DNA from: Devosia sp. 66-14
GTDB taxonomy: Bacteria > Pseudomonadota > Alphaproteobacteria > Rhizobiales > Devosiaceae
NCBI GenBank assembly: GCA_001899085.1
Contig: MKVB01000011.1
Span: forward strand, 43,055-96,837
DNA: 53,783 bases
Direction: 5' to 3'
A program made the translations under genes and the position numbers. The notes below the pieces were generated by a model. It saw nothing but the letters and a program-made list of their open reading frames with translations, did not search any database and was not told where the DNA came from. Position 1 is the stretch's first letter. The number at the start of each line of letters is the position of its first letter. Shown here in pieces: positions 34,507-43,029 of this stretch.

Positions 34507-35893
34507 GTTCCTGCCGCCGGTCGGCGGCCCCCAGGCTGGCGCCGATGGCGAGAAAGACGACCGCCACGAAGATGAAGGCCACGGCCTCGATCTCGAGGCT
34601 GAAATCGACGATCGAGTGCACCGCCGCGACGACGATCACCCCGATCGCCGCGAGGCAGAGGCCGCTGAGGCGCGAGGCCAGCAGGCGGATGGCCGCGGCC
34701 AGCACGATCAGCAGCGGCAGGCTGCCGAACAGGAAGCCGAATTCCGCCCACAGCGCCAGGTAGGTCGAGTGCGCCTTGTTCCACACCACGTCGGGGCTCA
34801 CCGGCAGCTGGTGGAACAGCGGGAAGGTACCTTCGAACGTGCCGCCGCCATAGCCGACCAGCGGGCTCGACAGGATCATCTGCCAGACCTGGCGATAAAG
34901 GTCGGTCCGCACGTCGCCGGCGGTCTCGAGCGAGCCGACGCGCTCGAGCAGGCCGCCGCCATTGAAAACCAGCATGCCGATGGTGCCGATCAGCAGCCCG
35001 GCCAGCACGCCCAGCCAGATGCCGGTGCCGAGGCGGCGGCCCACCAGCGCCAGCAGCGTCACCGACAGGGTGCCGACGAGGCCGGCGACAAAGCCCATGC
35101 GCGACTGGGTGGCGATGAGCGCCGTGCCGATGACGAACAGCCCGCCGGCAATCAGCACGATGGCGGCGAGCCGACGGTGGCGCTGCCGCCGGCTGTCGCT
35201 GCGCTCGAGCTGCCCGATGGCCAGCGCCACGCCGATGGCGAGGCCGTAGGCGAGGTAGGTGGCATAGCTGTTCCGGTTGACGAACGGCCCGGTGGCCACC
35301 GGCCCCGAGCCGGGGCTGGGCAGGCCGAGCAGGTTGCTCAGTTGCCCCTGCAGCACGATGCCGAGCAGGCCATAGGCGACGATGATCGCGAAGATTGCGC
35401 CGAGCACCCGGTCGGCGCGCGAGCCGCGATAGCCGACCTGCAGGAACAACAGGGCACAGAGCCCATAGGTCGCGAACTGCAGCAGCGTCAGGCTCGTCGT
35501 CGCCGGATCGAGGCTGAGGCTGGCCGAGGGGAGCACGAGCCCGCGCGGCAAGGTCTGCAGCGGCTGGTAGCCGAGGCTGCCCAGCGGCAGGATCTGCGCC
35601 ACGGCGAAGGCCAGCAGCAGCACGAACGGGATGGTCAGTTCCGGCACGCGCCAGGGGCTGATGCGCAACGCGCTGCGCCTGAGGCGCAGCGACATGAAAT
35701 AGACGAGGCCGACAATCCCCAGCAACAGGCCCCACATCGCCCAGAAGGCCGGCCGGTTGCTGCCCAGGGGCAGCGGCGACAGCCCGATGACCAGCAGCAG
35801 CACCCAGCCCAGCCGGTCATTGGCATTGCCGCGGTCGGTCGGCACGGAATGCCGCAGCGCGCGCCGCGCGGCTTGGTCGGGCAGGGCAGTCAC
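34499..35893 (-). CDS. O-antigen ligase/polymerase-like membrane protein
   Basis: A 464-aa protein with about twelve membrane helices, and the Wzy_C/O-antigen ligase region in the second half: GPFVNRNSYATYLAYGLAIG, IATQSRMGFVAGLVGTL and VWNKAHSTYLALWAEFGFLF (an H at the start of a helix after a large periplasmic loop). This family joins or polymerises sugar chains on the periplasmic face. The start is taken as GTG 35893, 20 nt after the stop of the upstream gene; the frame runs further as a shadow of that gene. With the other polymerase-like protein, the cluster has two candidates for the polymerase or ligase job. Confidence 0.82.
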   Translation of the reverse strand: MTALPDQAARRALRHSVPTDRGNANDRLGWVLLLVIGLSPLPLGSNRPAFWAMWGLLLGIVGLVYFMSLRLRRSALRISPWRVPELTIPFVLLLAFAVAQILPLGSLGYQPLQTLPRGLVLPSASLSLDPATTSLTLLQFATYGLCALLFLQVGYRGSRADRVLGAIFAIIVAYGLLGIVLQGQLSNLLGLPSPGSGPVATGPFVNRNSYATYLAYGLAIGVALAIGQLERSDSRRQRHRRLAAIVLIAGGLFVIGTALIATQSRMGFVAGLVGTLSVTLLALVGRRLGTGIWLGVLAGLLIGTIGMLVFNGGGLLERVGSLETAGDVRTDLYRQVWQMILSSPLVGYGGGTFEGTFPLFHQLPVSPDVVWNKAHSTYLALWAEFGFLFGSLPLLIVLAAAIRLLASRLSGLCLAAIGVIVVAAVHSIVDFSLEIEAVAFIFVAVVFLAIGASLGAADRRQEHA

Positions 35894-35913
35894 GTCCTGG
35901 GGTGCTCCTGTGC

Positions 35914-36621
35914 TCAGGGGGTGGCGGCCGCGACCGGGCGGCGCGCGGCGATCTCGCTGCGCAGCGCGGCGAGGAAGCGCTTCTGCTGTTCGACCGGCAG
36001 GGTTTCGACGATCGCGGTAATGCGCTCGCGAAAGCTCTCGATGGCGGCGTAGCGGCGGGCGATCACCCGGATGCCGCGCTGGCTGCCGACCAGCAGCGCC
36101 AGGTCGGCTGCATGGCCTTCGAGCCCGGCGGGCCGGATCTGGTCCAGGTGGTCCTCGGCCAGCTTGACGCGCAACTCCGCCAGCCACTGCTCGGTCGGCG
36201 CCAGGGCGCGCGATGTGGCGAGGGCCGCGTTCATGGCCTCGGGGTCGGCGCGCTCGGCGGCCAGCAGCGCTTCGACATAATAGGCATAGGCATAGGTCGG
36301 CGATTGCGCGGCGAAACGGGCGGCGGCATCGCCGCAGGTCGAGAGCGCCGCGTCGCGCCGCGAGGTCGGCAGCGTCAGCCCGACGAGCGAACTGGCGACG
36401 GTGACGCAATCGTCGAGCACCAGGTCGTGCGCCGGCCGCGACAGGCCGGGGTGGAGCCGGCCCTCGGCCAGCACCTCGATCCGCTGGGCGATCCCCTTGC
36501 CGGCGAACAGGTAGGGGCTTGATTCGGCGAACAGCGCATAGGCCGATCCGGCCACGACGAGCAGGCAAGTGAAGGAAAGCAGCAACAGCGAGGCGGCGCC
36601 GTGCAGGCGTCGAGCCGTCAT
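35914..36621 (-). CDS. Membrane-anchored protein of the exopolysaccharide cluster
   Basis: A 235-aa protein. Residues ~8-30 (GAASLLLLSFTCLLVVAGSA) make an uncleaved membrane anchor or signal segment; the rest is helical and Ala/Leu/Arg-rich, with TPR-like pairs (YAYAYYVEALLAAERADPEA, MNAALATSRALAPTEQWLAE). It is the first gene of the minus-strand cluster and precedes the ligase-like gene by 20 nt. I recognise no named family; a scaffold role in the periplasm is inferred. Confidence 0.7.
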   Translation of the reverse strand: MTARRLHGAASLLLLSFTCLLVVAGSAYALFAESSPYLFAGKGIAQRIEVLAEGRLHPGLSRPAHDLVLDDCVTVASSLVGLTLPTSRRDAALSTCGDAAARFAAQSPTYAYAYYVEALLAAERADPEAMNAALATSRALAPTEQWLAELRVKLAEDHLDQIRPAGLEGHAADLALLVGSQRGIRVIARRYAAIESFRERITAIVETLPVEQQKRFLAALRSEIAARRPVAAATP

Positions 36622-36804
36622 TGTCGCGCCCCCGGCAGACCGGCGTTACACGGCGAAACCTGCCGGGATTCAAGCAACGAGACGTGGTTAAGCTTGCTAA
36701 TTCTGCCTGCTCCGGCCCCTCGCCACGAGAGTCGCCTTGTACTGCCAACATTGACCGCGACGGTCAGCGTGCAGTACCTTGCGCCATCCTGCGGAGATAT
36801 TGTT

Positions 36805-37224
36805 ATGCGAAACATACTTGGAACGCTTGCCGTCGCTAGCATGGTGACATTTGGCGCGATAGCCCCCGTAGGCGCCCAGAGCGTCGTCACCAGCATGTCG
36901 ATCGAAGACATCAAGGCCAGCTGCCACGCCGATGGCGAGGATGAGGCGTGCCTCGCCGCCGTCCAGTCCTACATTGCCGATATCAAGGCCGCCGGCTTGC
37001 CGGCCGACCAGACCGACGCGCTGCTGGCGCAACTGGTGGTCGAGCTCGGCTCGGTCGCCTCGAGCCTGCCGCCCGAGGCCCGCGCCCGCGTCGCCAACGC
37101 CATCGGCGTCATCGCCAATGAAATTTCCGATACCGGTCTCGCCGCCCGCCTGCAGGTGGCTGCCGCCAACGTCCAGGCCGGCATCGACGTGGCCAGGGGC
37201 GACGTCGCGGCCAGCCCCGCCTGA
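36805..37224 (+). CDS. Small secreted hypothetical protein
   Basis: A 139-aa protein from ATG 36805 (GGAGA 7 nt upstream) with signal peptide MRNILGTLAVASMVTFGAIA and cleavage near PVGAQS. The mature chain is helical with two cysteines (IKASCHADGEDEACLAAVQS) that could bridge, followed by Ala-rich helices with LLAQLVVELGSVASSLPPEA. The frame is open upstream to 36601, but this start has the ribosome site and signal. It is divergent from the exopolysaccharide cluster, so the 183-bp gap must carry both promoters. No family recognised. Confidence 0.68.
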   Translation: MRNILGTLAVASMVTFGAIAPVGAQSVVTSMSIEDIKASCHADGEDEACLAAVQSYIADIKAAGLPADQTDALLAQLVVELGSVASSLPPEARARVANAIGVIANEISDTGLAARLQVAAANVQAGIDVARGDVAASPA

Positions 37225-37336
37225 GGGTTTTCGGACCAGCGATCCAGGCGGCAGCTTGGGGCGACGCCACGCGGTGTCGTCCTCGTCTGCCATTGCGGGG
37301 TGCCGGCCCGAAAGGCCAGCCGGCCGCAGAGCCGCC

Positions 37337-38524
37337 TCACGCCTCGCCGTAAATCGGCAGATGCTCGGTTCCGGTCAGCAGTTGCACCGCTTCGCGCACC
37401 GCCAGTTGTGAGGCGCCGAGCACGGTGCCGCGCGCCGGCAACTGGCTGGTCGTCACTTCGGTCTGCCAGGTGAGTTCGGCGATGACATCGCGGACCAGCG
37501 GCAGCAGCAGCTCGTTCTGGCCGACGCCGCCGCCCATGACGATGAGGCCGGGATCGAAAATGCTGACCACCGAGGCGGCGATGCGGCCGATGTCGATGGC
37601 GTGGGTTTCGACGTGGCGGCGGGCGGCTTTCGAGCCGTTGGCGGCCAGCTCGAACAGCTCGCGCGCCGTCTGGGGCGGGGCGCCGCGGTCGGTCCAATCG
37701 TTGCCGACGCGCTGCATCAGCGCGTGCGAGCCGAGGTAATCCTCGAGGCCGCTGCGCTGCGGCGCGCTGGTTGCCGACCAGGGGAACGGCAGGCGGGCGA
37801 CTTCGCCGGCGGCGCCGTTGGCGCCACGCAGCAGTCGGCCGTCATGCACGAGGCCAAGGCCCAGCTTCACGCCGACCTGCAGGTAGGCGAAGGAGCGCCG
37901 GCCCTGGGCGCCGCCGCGATCGAGCTCGGCAATGGTGGCGCAGTTGACGTTGTTCTCGAACACCACGGATGCGTCGCCGAACTCGCCGATCGCGTCGCGG
38001 ACGACATCGAGGTCGGCGCGATAGGCGAGCTCGGGGCGGTTTTTCGAGACGATCACCGGCACGGCCACCGAGACGGCGCGGAGCGGGCCGTGTGCGCTGG
38101 TGTTCTGGCGCAGCCGCTTGAGGATGGTGCGGATCGCCTTGCCGGTCTCGGCATTGAGGTGCACGGCCTCGGCGGAGGGCGTCTGCTCGATCTCGGCCAG
38201 CACGGTGCCATCGAGCGTCTGGGCCAGGGCGCGCACCTGCGTTGCGCCGGCATCGACGCCGATGACATAGCCGGCTTCGCGCCCGAGGCCATAGACCGTG
38301 GCCTTGCGGCCGCTGGCGCCCTGGGTCGTGCCGACCGGCTCGACGAGGCCGAGATCGCTGAGCTCGAGGATGGCCGCCGACATGGTGGGCTTGGAGAAAT
38401 CCAGCAGGCTCCCCAGCATCGGGCGGGTGCTGCGACCGAGCAGGATGATGCGCCGGAACACCGCGCGGGCGCTTTCGGTCAACGGAGCAGGGGGCGTGGT
38501 GAAAGCGACGTTCAAGACCGACAC
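37337..38524 (-). CDS. ROK-family transcriptional regulator
   Basis: A 395-aa protein: an N-terminal winged helix (~18-85, RRIILLGRSTRPMLGSLLDF, KPTMSAAILELSDLGLV) and a ROK sugar-kinase-like domain (VIGVDAGATQVRALAQTLDG; LGLGLVHDGRLLRGANGAAG; FDPGLIVMGGGVGQNELL). The nucleotide-site motif is DAGAT rather than DxGGT. The ROK zinc motif (CxCGxxGC) is absent at its usual place, where PQRSGLEDYLG stands, so a non-catalytic sensor is likely. It probably represses the adjacent SIS and ABC genes through the paired sites near 39.8 kb. The start is GTG 38524. Confidence 0.9.
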   Translation of the reverse strand: MSVLNVAFTTPPAPLTESARAVFRRIILLGRSTRPMLGSLLDFSKPTMSAAILELSDLGLVEPVGTTQGASGRKATVYGLGREAGYVIGVDAGATQVRALAQTLDGTVLAEIEQTPSAEAVHLNAETGKAIRTILKRLRQNTSAHGPLRAVSVAVPVIVSKNRPELAYRADLDVVRDAIGEFGDASVVFENNVNCATIAELDRGGAQGRRSFAYLQVGVKLGLGLVHDGRLLRGANGAAGEVARLPFPWSATSAPQRSGLEDYLGSHALMQRVGNDWTDRGAPPQTARELFELAANGSKAARRHVETHAIDIGRIAASVVSIFDPGLIVMGGGVGQNELLLPLVRDVIAELTWQTEVTTSQLPARGTVLGASQLAVREAVQLLTGTEHLPIYGEA

Positions 38525-38670
38525 ACCGTCAGCAAAGCGAGTTGGATAAGTCTAGTCCGTTCAGTGTTGTCATGTCACGAACGGCGGTTGGGGCAGAAGG
38601 GATTTGGGTGGCGGAGTAACAGGAACTGGGGGCAGGGGGTGACGCACGGCCGGCAACACGTGCCGGTTTG

Positions 38671-38693
38671 CCTTCTCCCGCAAGGGGAGAAGG
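38671..38693. repeat. Short palindromic repeat, single-hairpin copy
   Basis: CCTTCTCCC and GGGAGAAGG enclose GCAAG. The same 23-bp unit forms both ends of the larger element at 45033-45190. Here it follows the SIS gene stop by 22 nt, so it may end that transcript. It is preceded by a CCGGCA/TGCCGG hairpin at ~38651-38667. Confidence 0.85.
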
Positions 38694-38715
38694 CACTCGC
38701 TGCGCTGTCGGTGGA

Positions 38716-39726
38716 TCACGCCACCTCAGGCAGTTTCGTATCCGTCTGCCGATAGCGGAACACGCAGACCGGCAGGCCGGCGGCTTCGGCGAGGTCGGCG
38801 ATGATCAGCTGGGTGGGCAGTGCTGCGAGGATGGCGGTGGCGAGGCCGTTGCTGGTCGCGGGGATGCGGATCACCACCAGGTTGTCGCGTTCGGCGACGT
38901 CGTTGCTGGTGATCAGCACCGTGGCGATGCCGAAGCCGGCGAGATCGGCCGCCAGCTGCACTTCCCGGCCATCGCCATAGACGATGACACCGGTGCCGGG
39001 ATCGTTAGGCTCCATCGGGCCGTGGAGGAAGTTGAGGGTGTCCCAGTTCTGCGCGGGGACGCGTACCGCTTCGCGCAGCAACAGCGCGGCGTAACCCGCC
39101 GTCCCGTAGGCGACATTGGCGCCGACGCAATCGAGCGCCCGCTTGCCGGCGAGGAGCTTCCCGGCCCGCGCTACCGCTGTGGTGGTGGAAGCCCGTGTTG
39201 CTTCCAGCAGATCGCCGATCGTCGTCCAGTCAAAGCCCGAGGGGGTGCCGACGCGTTCGGCGATCAGCGCCAGCGCCAGGAGCGAACCCATATAGCTGGT
39301 GGTGTTGGGGCCGCTGTCGATGCCGCTGCCGGTGCCGATCATCTGGCCGACCGAGTCCTGCATCGGGGTATCGGCCGCCTGGGCGATGCCGAAGGTCACG
39401 GCCCTGGGGCGGAGCGCGGTGGCCCTCGCCGGCTCGACGCTGCGGCCGGAGGCGGAGACGGCGATATAGGCATCGGCCGCGTCGACGGCGGCATCATAGA
39501 GCTCGCCACCGGCGAGCGCGATGGCGCGGCGGCCCTGGGCGCGCAGCTGCGCGGCGCCGGCAATGCCGGCATAGAGGCTGGCGCCGATGCCGATCAGCCC
39601 GATGGTGCCGGTTCCGAGCGCCGTCAGATCGGCCGCGTCGAGCGCCTTGCCGGTGGTGCCGAGGGCATTGCGCAACGCTTGCGGTTCCAGGTCGATTGCG
39701 TCGCGGAAGGGCACGCGTGCCGGCAT
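38716..39726 (-). CDS. SIS-domain phosphosugar isomerase/deaminase-like protein
   Basis: A 336-aa protein with two SIS domains, like the isomerase half of GlmS and AgaS-type enzymes. Visible motifs are GLIGIGASLYAGIAGAAQLR (~residue 40), YIAVSASGRSVEPARATALR (phosphosugar loop) and VPAQNWDTLNFLHGPMEPND in the second half. The start is ATG 39726, with GGAG 6 nt upstream; an ATG 12 nt earlier lacks one. It is divergent from a sugar ABC operon that ends in a sugar kinase, suggesting that it deaminates or isomerises the phosphorylated amino sugar. Confidence 0.85.
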   Translation of the reverse strand: MPARVPFRDAIDLEPQALRNALGTTGKALDAADLTALGTGTIGLIGIGASLYAGIAGAAQLRAQGRRAIALAGGELYDAAVDAADAYIAVSASGRSVEPARATALRPRAVTFGIAQAADTPMQDSVGQMIGTGSGIDSGPNTTSYMGSLLALALIAERVGTPSGFDWTTIGDLLEATRASTTTAVARAGKLLAGKRALDCVGANVAYGTAGYAALLLREAVRVPAQNWDTLNFLHGPMEPNDPGTGVIVYGDGREVQLAADLAGFGIATVLITSNDVAERDNLVVIRIPATSNGLATAILAALPTQLIIADLAEAAGLPVCVFRYRQTDTKLPEVA

Positions 39727-39795
39727 CGTCGTCTCCATGAATGGGCTTGGCAGAGGGCGCCCCATAGCTCGGGGATCGCGCCAGATGGGGCTGCA

Positions 39796-39813
39796 TTAGT
39801 ATATCAGCCTTAC
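39796..39813 (+). promoter_or_regulatory. Candidate ROK operator, copy 1
   Basis: The 18-mer TTAGTATATCAGCCTTAC matches copy 2 at 12 of 18 positions, including TTAGT at one end and CCT-AC at the other. It is 70 bp upstream of the SIS gene start, where it can affect that promoter. Confidence 0.4.
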
Positions 39814-39831
39814 TTTCTGGCAAGCGCAAAT

Positions 39832-39892
39832 TTAGGAAGGATCGCGCGTCGATGGGGTTGATCGATCCGTTTTATTAGTTAACCTTCCTAAC
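39832..39892 (+). promoter_or_regulatory. Candidate ROK operator, copy 2, with spaced 9-bp inverted repeat
   Basis: TTAGTTAACCTTCCTAAC lies at 39875-39892, 54 bp before the SBP start. Its right end (CCTTCCTAA, 39883-39891) is also the exact complement of TTAGGAAGG at 39832-39840, so arms five turns apart could be bridged by a regulator. The surrounding 219-bp divergent gap is AT-rich and must hold both promoters. Confidence 0.45.
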
Positions 39893-39945
39893 CGCCAACT
39901 CTGGAGGGGCGCGAGGCGCCGCAGGGTCACGGCACAGGAGGTATC

Positions 39946-41220
39946 ATGAAGACGACCAAAGCTTTTCGGGCTGCCCTGACGGCAGCGAGCGCCTTGATCG
40001 CCGTCGGGTTCGCCGGCGCGGCGATGGCCGAGGATGTGACGCTGGAATACTGGGTGTATTCCGACTTCGCCCAGGGCGACGCGCTCGCCATGCAGCAGGA
40101 GTTCATCAAGGAATTCACCGACGCGCACCCGGGCGTGAAGATCAATATCAGCGGCAAGGGCGATGACGACCTGACGGCCGGGCAGGTGGCGGGCGCCGCC
40201 AGCGGCACGGTTCCCGATGTCTACATGAACGCCCAGTCGGTCGGCGCGCAGCTGGTCGATGTCGGCGCCATGGCCAATATCTACACTCAGTTCATGGCGC
40301 TGCCCGAAGAACAGCGCGCCCAGTTCGACGCGGATGCGCTGGCAAGCTGCATGCCCAAGCCCGACGAGCTGTATTGCCTGCCCTATACTGGGTTCGGCTC
40401 GCTCCTGTTCCGCAATCTCACCGTGCTCGAGAAGGCCGGCATCGACCCAGCGACGCCGCCGGCCACCTGGGCGGAATGGTTCGAGCAGATGCAGAAGGTC
40501 AAGGCCGCCGGCATGTATGCCATCCCGGACGAGACGCTGGTGTTCAACTCGATCGCCGAGATCTACGCCACCACCGGCGGCACCGACAGCTGGGGCTTCG
40601 ACTGGGCCAACCGCAAGACGCGGATCGATGAAGCCACCATGACCACGGTGCTGCAGAAATTCGTCGACATGGTGCCGCTCAATACCGGCACCAGCCGCAA
40701 CGACCAGGCCACCAAGGACCTGTTCATCTCCAACCAGCTGGCCTTTCACACCATCGGCCCGTGGGTGAACCCCACCTATGACGAAGCGGCCAAGGCCAGC
40801 GGGCTGAAATATGATTTCGTGCTGATTCCGGGCGACACGGCCGGCAAGACCGGCGGCATCCGCAGCTACGAGATCGTCGCCGTGGCGCCGGGCAAGAACC
40901 AGGAAGTCGCCTTCCAGTTCGCCGCCTTCATCACCGAGAAGGCGCAGATGGCGCGCTGGGCCAAGCTGCTCGCCCGCTACAATGCCAATGCCGCGGCGAT
41001 GGCCGACCCCGATGTCTCGGCCCTGCCGCTGATCAAGGTGTCGGTGGATGCCGCGCATGGCGCGATGGAAGTGGCGGCGCCGTACTTCGTCGGTTCGATC
41101 CCCAGCTGCTACAACTCGACGGTGATCGATTTCGCCTCGGCCACCGCGGATGGCGAGTATACGCCGGCCGAAGGCGCCAAGGAGATGATCGCCGCCCTCA
41201 ACGAGTGCATGGCGCAATAA
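39946..41220 (+). CDS. Sugar ABC transporter substrate-binding protein (family 1)
   Basis: A 424-aa protein with a signal peptide ending AGAAMA before EDVTLEYWVY, a strong GGAGG site 5 nt before the ATG, and the bilobal family 1 binding fold (DLTAGQVAGAASGTVPDVYM; LYCLPYTGFGSLLFRNLTVL; AFHTIGPWVNPTYDEAAKAS). It delivers the sugar to the two permeases encoded next. It is the first gene after the ROK-type sites. A stem-loop follows its stop codon, as often seen where the binding protein must be made in excess. Confidence 0.9.
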   Translation: MKTTKAFRAALTAASALIAVGFAGAAMAEDVTLEYWVYSDFAQGDALAMQQEFIKEFTDAHPGVKINISGKGDDDLTAGQVAGAASGTVPDVYMNAQSVGAQLVDVGAMANIYTQFMALPEEQRAQFDADALASCMPKPDELYCLPYTGFGSLLFRNLTVLEKAGIDPATPPATWAEWFEQMQKVKAAGMYAIPDETLVFNSIAEIYATTGGTDSWGFDWANRKTRIDEATMTTVLQKFVDMVPLNTGTSRNDQATKDLFISNQLAFHTIGPWVNPTYDEAAKASGLKYDFVLIPGDTAGKTGGIRSYEIVAVAPGKNQEVAFQFAAFITEKAQMARWAKLLARYNANAAAMADPDVSALPLIKVSVDAAHGAMEVAAPYFVGSIPSCYNSTVIDFASATADGEYTPAEGAKEMIAALNECMAQ

Positions 41221-41239
41221 GCCACACGTGATGCTTCGC

Positions 41240-41267
41240 GCCGCGGCTGGCCCAGGTCAGCCGCGGC
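41240..41267 (+). promoter_or_regulatory. Stem-loop between binding-protein and permease genes
   Basis: GCCGCGGCTG (41240-41249) pairs perfectly with CAGCCGCGGC (41258-41267) around an 8-nt loop, 20 nt after the SBP stop and 16 nt before the permease ATG. No T-run follows. Such stems stabilise the upstream mRNA and lower expression of the permeases. Confidence 0.6.
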
Positions 41268-41283
41268 CCATCGGGGGCCGTCC

Positions 41284-42171
41284 ATGCCGTTTCGCCGCTA
41301 CCTGCCGCACTACCTGATGATCGCGCCGTTCATGGTGCTGTTCGCGGTGTTCTTTCTCTATCCGATCCTCAGCGGCCTCTATTACAGCTTCCACGATTGG
41401 AACGGCGTGCGGGTGCCCGAGTTCGTCGGCACCGACAATTATTCGAAGATCCTCGCCTCGCGCGATTTCTCCCGCGCCATGGGAAACCTCTTCGCCTACA
41501 TCGCCATCACCGTGCCGCTCGGCATCCTCGTGGCGCTTGGCCTGGCGCTCCTGGTCGACAGCTTTACCGGCCGCTGGTCGAATTTCTTCCGCAACGCCTA
41601 TTTCATGCCGGTGGTGCTGCCGGCCTTCCTCGCCGCCACCATCTGGCGCTGGATCTACGCCCCGAACTTCGGGCTGCTGAACATCGTGCTCGGCTGGTTC
41701 GGCATCCCGTCGGTCAACTTCCTCAACGATACCGGCACCATGCTCTACGCGCTGATCGCGGTGGATATCTGGGTGTCGGCCGGCTTCAACATGGTCATCG
41801 TCCTGGCGGGCCTCAAAAACATTCCCACCGAACTCTACGAGGCGGCGCGGCTCGATGGCGCGAGCAAGCGCCAGCAATTGTTCCACATCACCATCCCGAT
41901 GCTGTGGCCGGTGCTGTTCTTCGTGCTCACCTACGGGCTGATCTCGGCCATGCAGGTGTTCGACAAGCCGTGGCTCCTGACCGGCTCGTCCTTCACGTCC
42001 TACGGCGGGCGGCGCAACGCGCTGCTGTTCCCGGTCATGGACATGATGGGGCGGGCCTTTGGCGGGGTGAAGTTCGGCGAAGCCGCCGCCTATGGGTTCC
42101 TGCTCACCATCGCCATCATTGTCGTCACCGGCGTGATGTTTGGCCTGCGCGCCTGGAGTGAACGCCGATGA
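41284..42171 (+). CDS. Sugar ABC transporter permease (MalF-like)
   Basis: A 295-aa protein with six membrane helices and the EAA loop ([20 protein letters not shown], followed by TIPML), which contacts the ATPase. It starts MPFRRYLPHYLMIAPFMVLF, typical of the UgpA/MalF side of carbohydrate importers. Its stop overlaps the next permease start by 4 nt. It forms the channel with the next gene product; sugar specificity lies mostly in the binding protein. Confidence 0.9.
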   Translation: MPFRRYLPHYLMIAPFMVLFAVFFLYPILSGLYYSFHDWNGVRVPEFVGTDNYSKILASRDFSRAMGNLFAYIAITVPLGILVALGLALLVDSFTGRWSNFFRNAYFMPVVLPAFLAATIWRWIYAPNFGLLNIVLGWFGIPSVNFLNDTGTMLYALIAVDIWVSAGFNMVIVLAGLKNIPTELYEAARLDGASKRQQLFHITIPMLWPVLFFVLTYGLISAMQVFDKPWLLTGSSFTSYGGRRNALLFPVMDMMGRAFGGVKFGEAAAYGFLLTIAIIVVTGVMFGLRAWSERR

Positions 42172-43019
42172 GCACGATGCGCAAGCTGCGCCGCTTCACC
42201 GTGTGGACGGCGCTCAAATGGGTCTTCGCGATCGCCATCGCACTGGTCGCGGTGTTTCCGATCTGGTGGATGCTGAACGTGGTGTTCGCCCAGGCGGGCG
42301 AGCCGGTGTCGCTCAACCCGCGGCTGTGGCCGACCTCGTTCAGCGCCGGCATCGACAAGATCAGCACGATCTTTGCCCAGACCGGGTATCTGAGGGCCTA
42401 CGGCGTCTCGATCCTCTACGCGCTGCTCACCATTGCCGGCGTGCTGCTGGTCGGCTCGCTCGCGGCGTTCGAGTTCTCGCTGTTCGAGTTTCCCGGCCGC
42501 AAGATCCTGTTCGGCGTGGTGCTGCTGGCGCTGATGGTGCCGACCGCGGTCACCATCATCCCGACCTATGTGCTGGTGTCGCGGCTCGGCTGGCTCAACA
42601 CCATGGAAGGGCTGGTGGTGCCGGGGCTCGCCTCCGCGTTCGGCCTGTTCATGCTGGTGCAGTTCATGCGCGCCATCCCCAAGGACATGATCGAGGCGGC
42701 GCGGCTCGATGGGGCAGGGCACTTCCAGATCTACTGGCACGTGGTGCTGCCGCTCTGTCGCAACGCCCTGGTGACGCTTGCCATCCTCACCTTCATCCAG
42801 ACCTGGGGCAATTACATGTGGCCGCTGATCGTGGGCACCAAGGAAGAGCTCTACACCGTGGGGCAGGTGGTGGGCTTGTTCAACTCGCCGCTGTCGCACC
42901 ACACGGTCGATACGGTGATGACGGCGAACCTCCTCGCGGCCGTGCCGCCGCTGATCTTCTTCCTCATTTTCCAGCGCCAGATCGTCCAGGGCATCGCCAT
43001 GTCGGGCAGCAAGGGCTGA
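42168..43019 (+). CDS. Sugar ABC transporter permease (MalG-like)
   Basis: A 283-aa, six-helix partner of the preceding permease with its own EAA loop ([20 protein letters not shown], followed by VLPL). The C-terminus [20 protein letters not shown], then KG, is typical of MalG/UgpE proteins. Translation is coupled by ATGA to the upstream gene, and the ATPase gene follows after 10 nt with AAGGAG. Confidence 0.9.
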   Translation: MSTMRKLRRFTVWTALKWVFAIAIALVAVFPIWWMLNVVFAQAGEPVSLNPRLWPTSFSAGIDKISTIFAQTGYLRAYGVSILYALLTIAGVLLVGSLAAFEFSLFEFPGRKILFGVVLLALMVPTAVTIIPTYVLVSRLGWLNTMEGLVVPGLASAFGLFMLVQFMRAIPKDMIEAARLDGAGHFQIYWHVVLPLCRNALVTLAILTFIQTWGNYMWPLIVGTKEELYTVGQVVGLFNSPLSHHTVDTVMTANLLAAVPPLIFFLIFQRQIVQGIAMSGSKG

Positions 43020-43029
43020 AGGAGCAATT

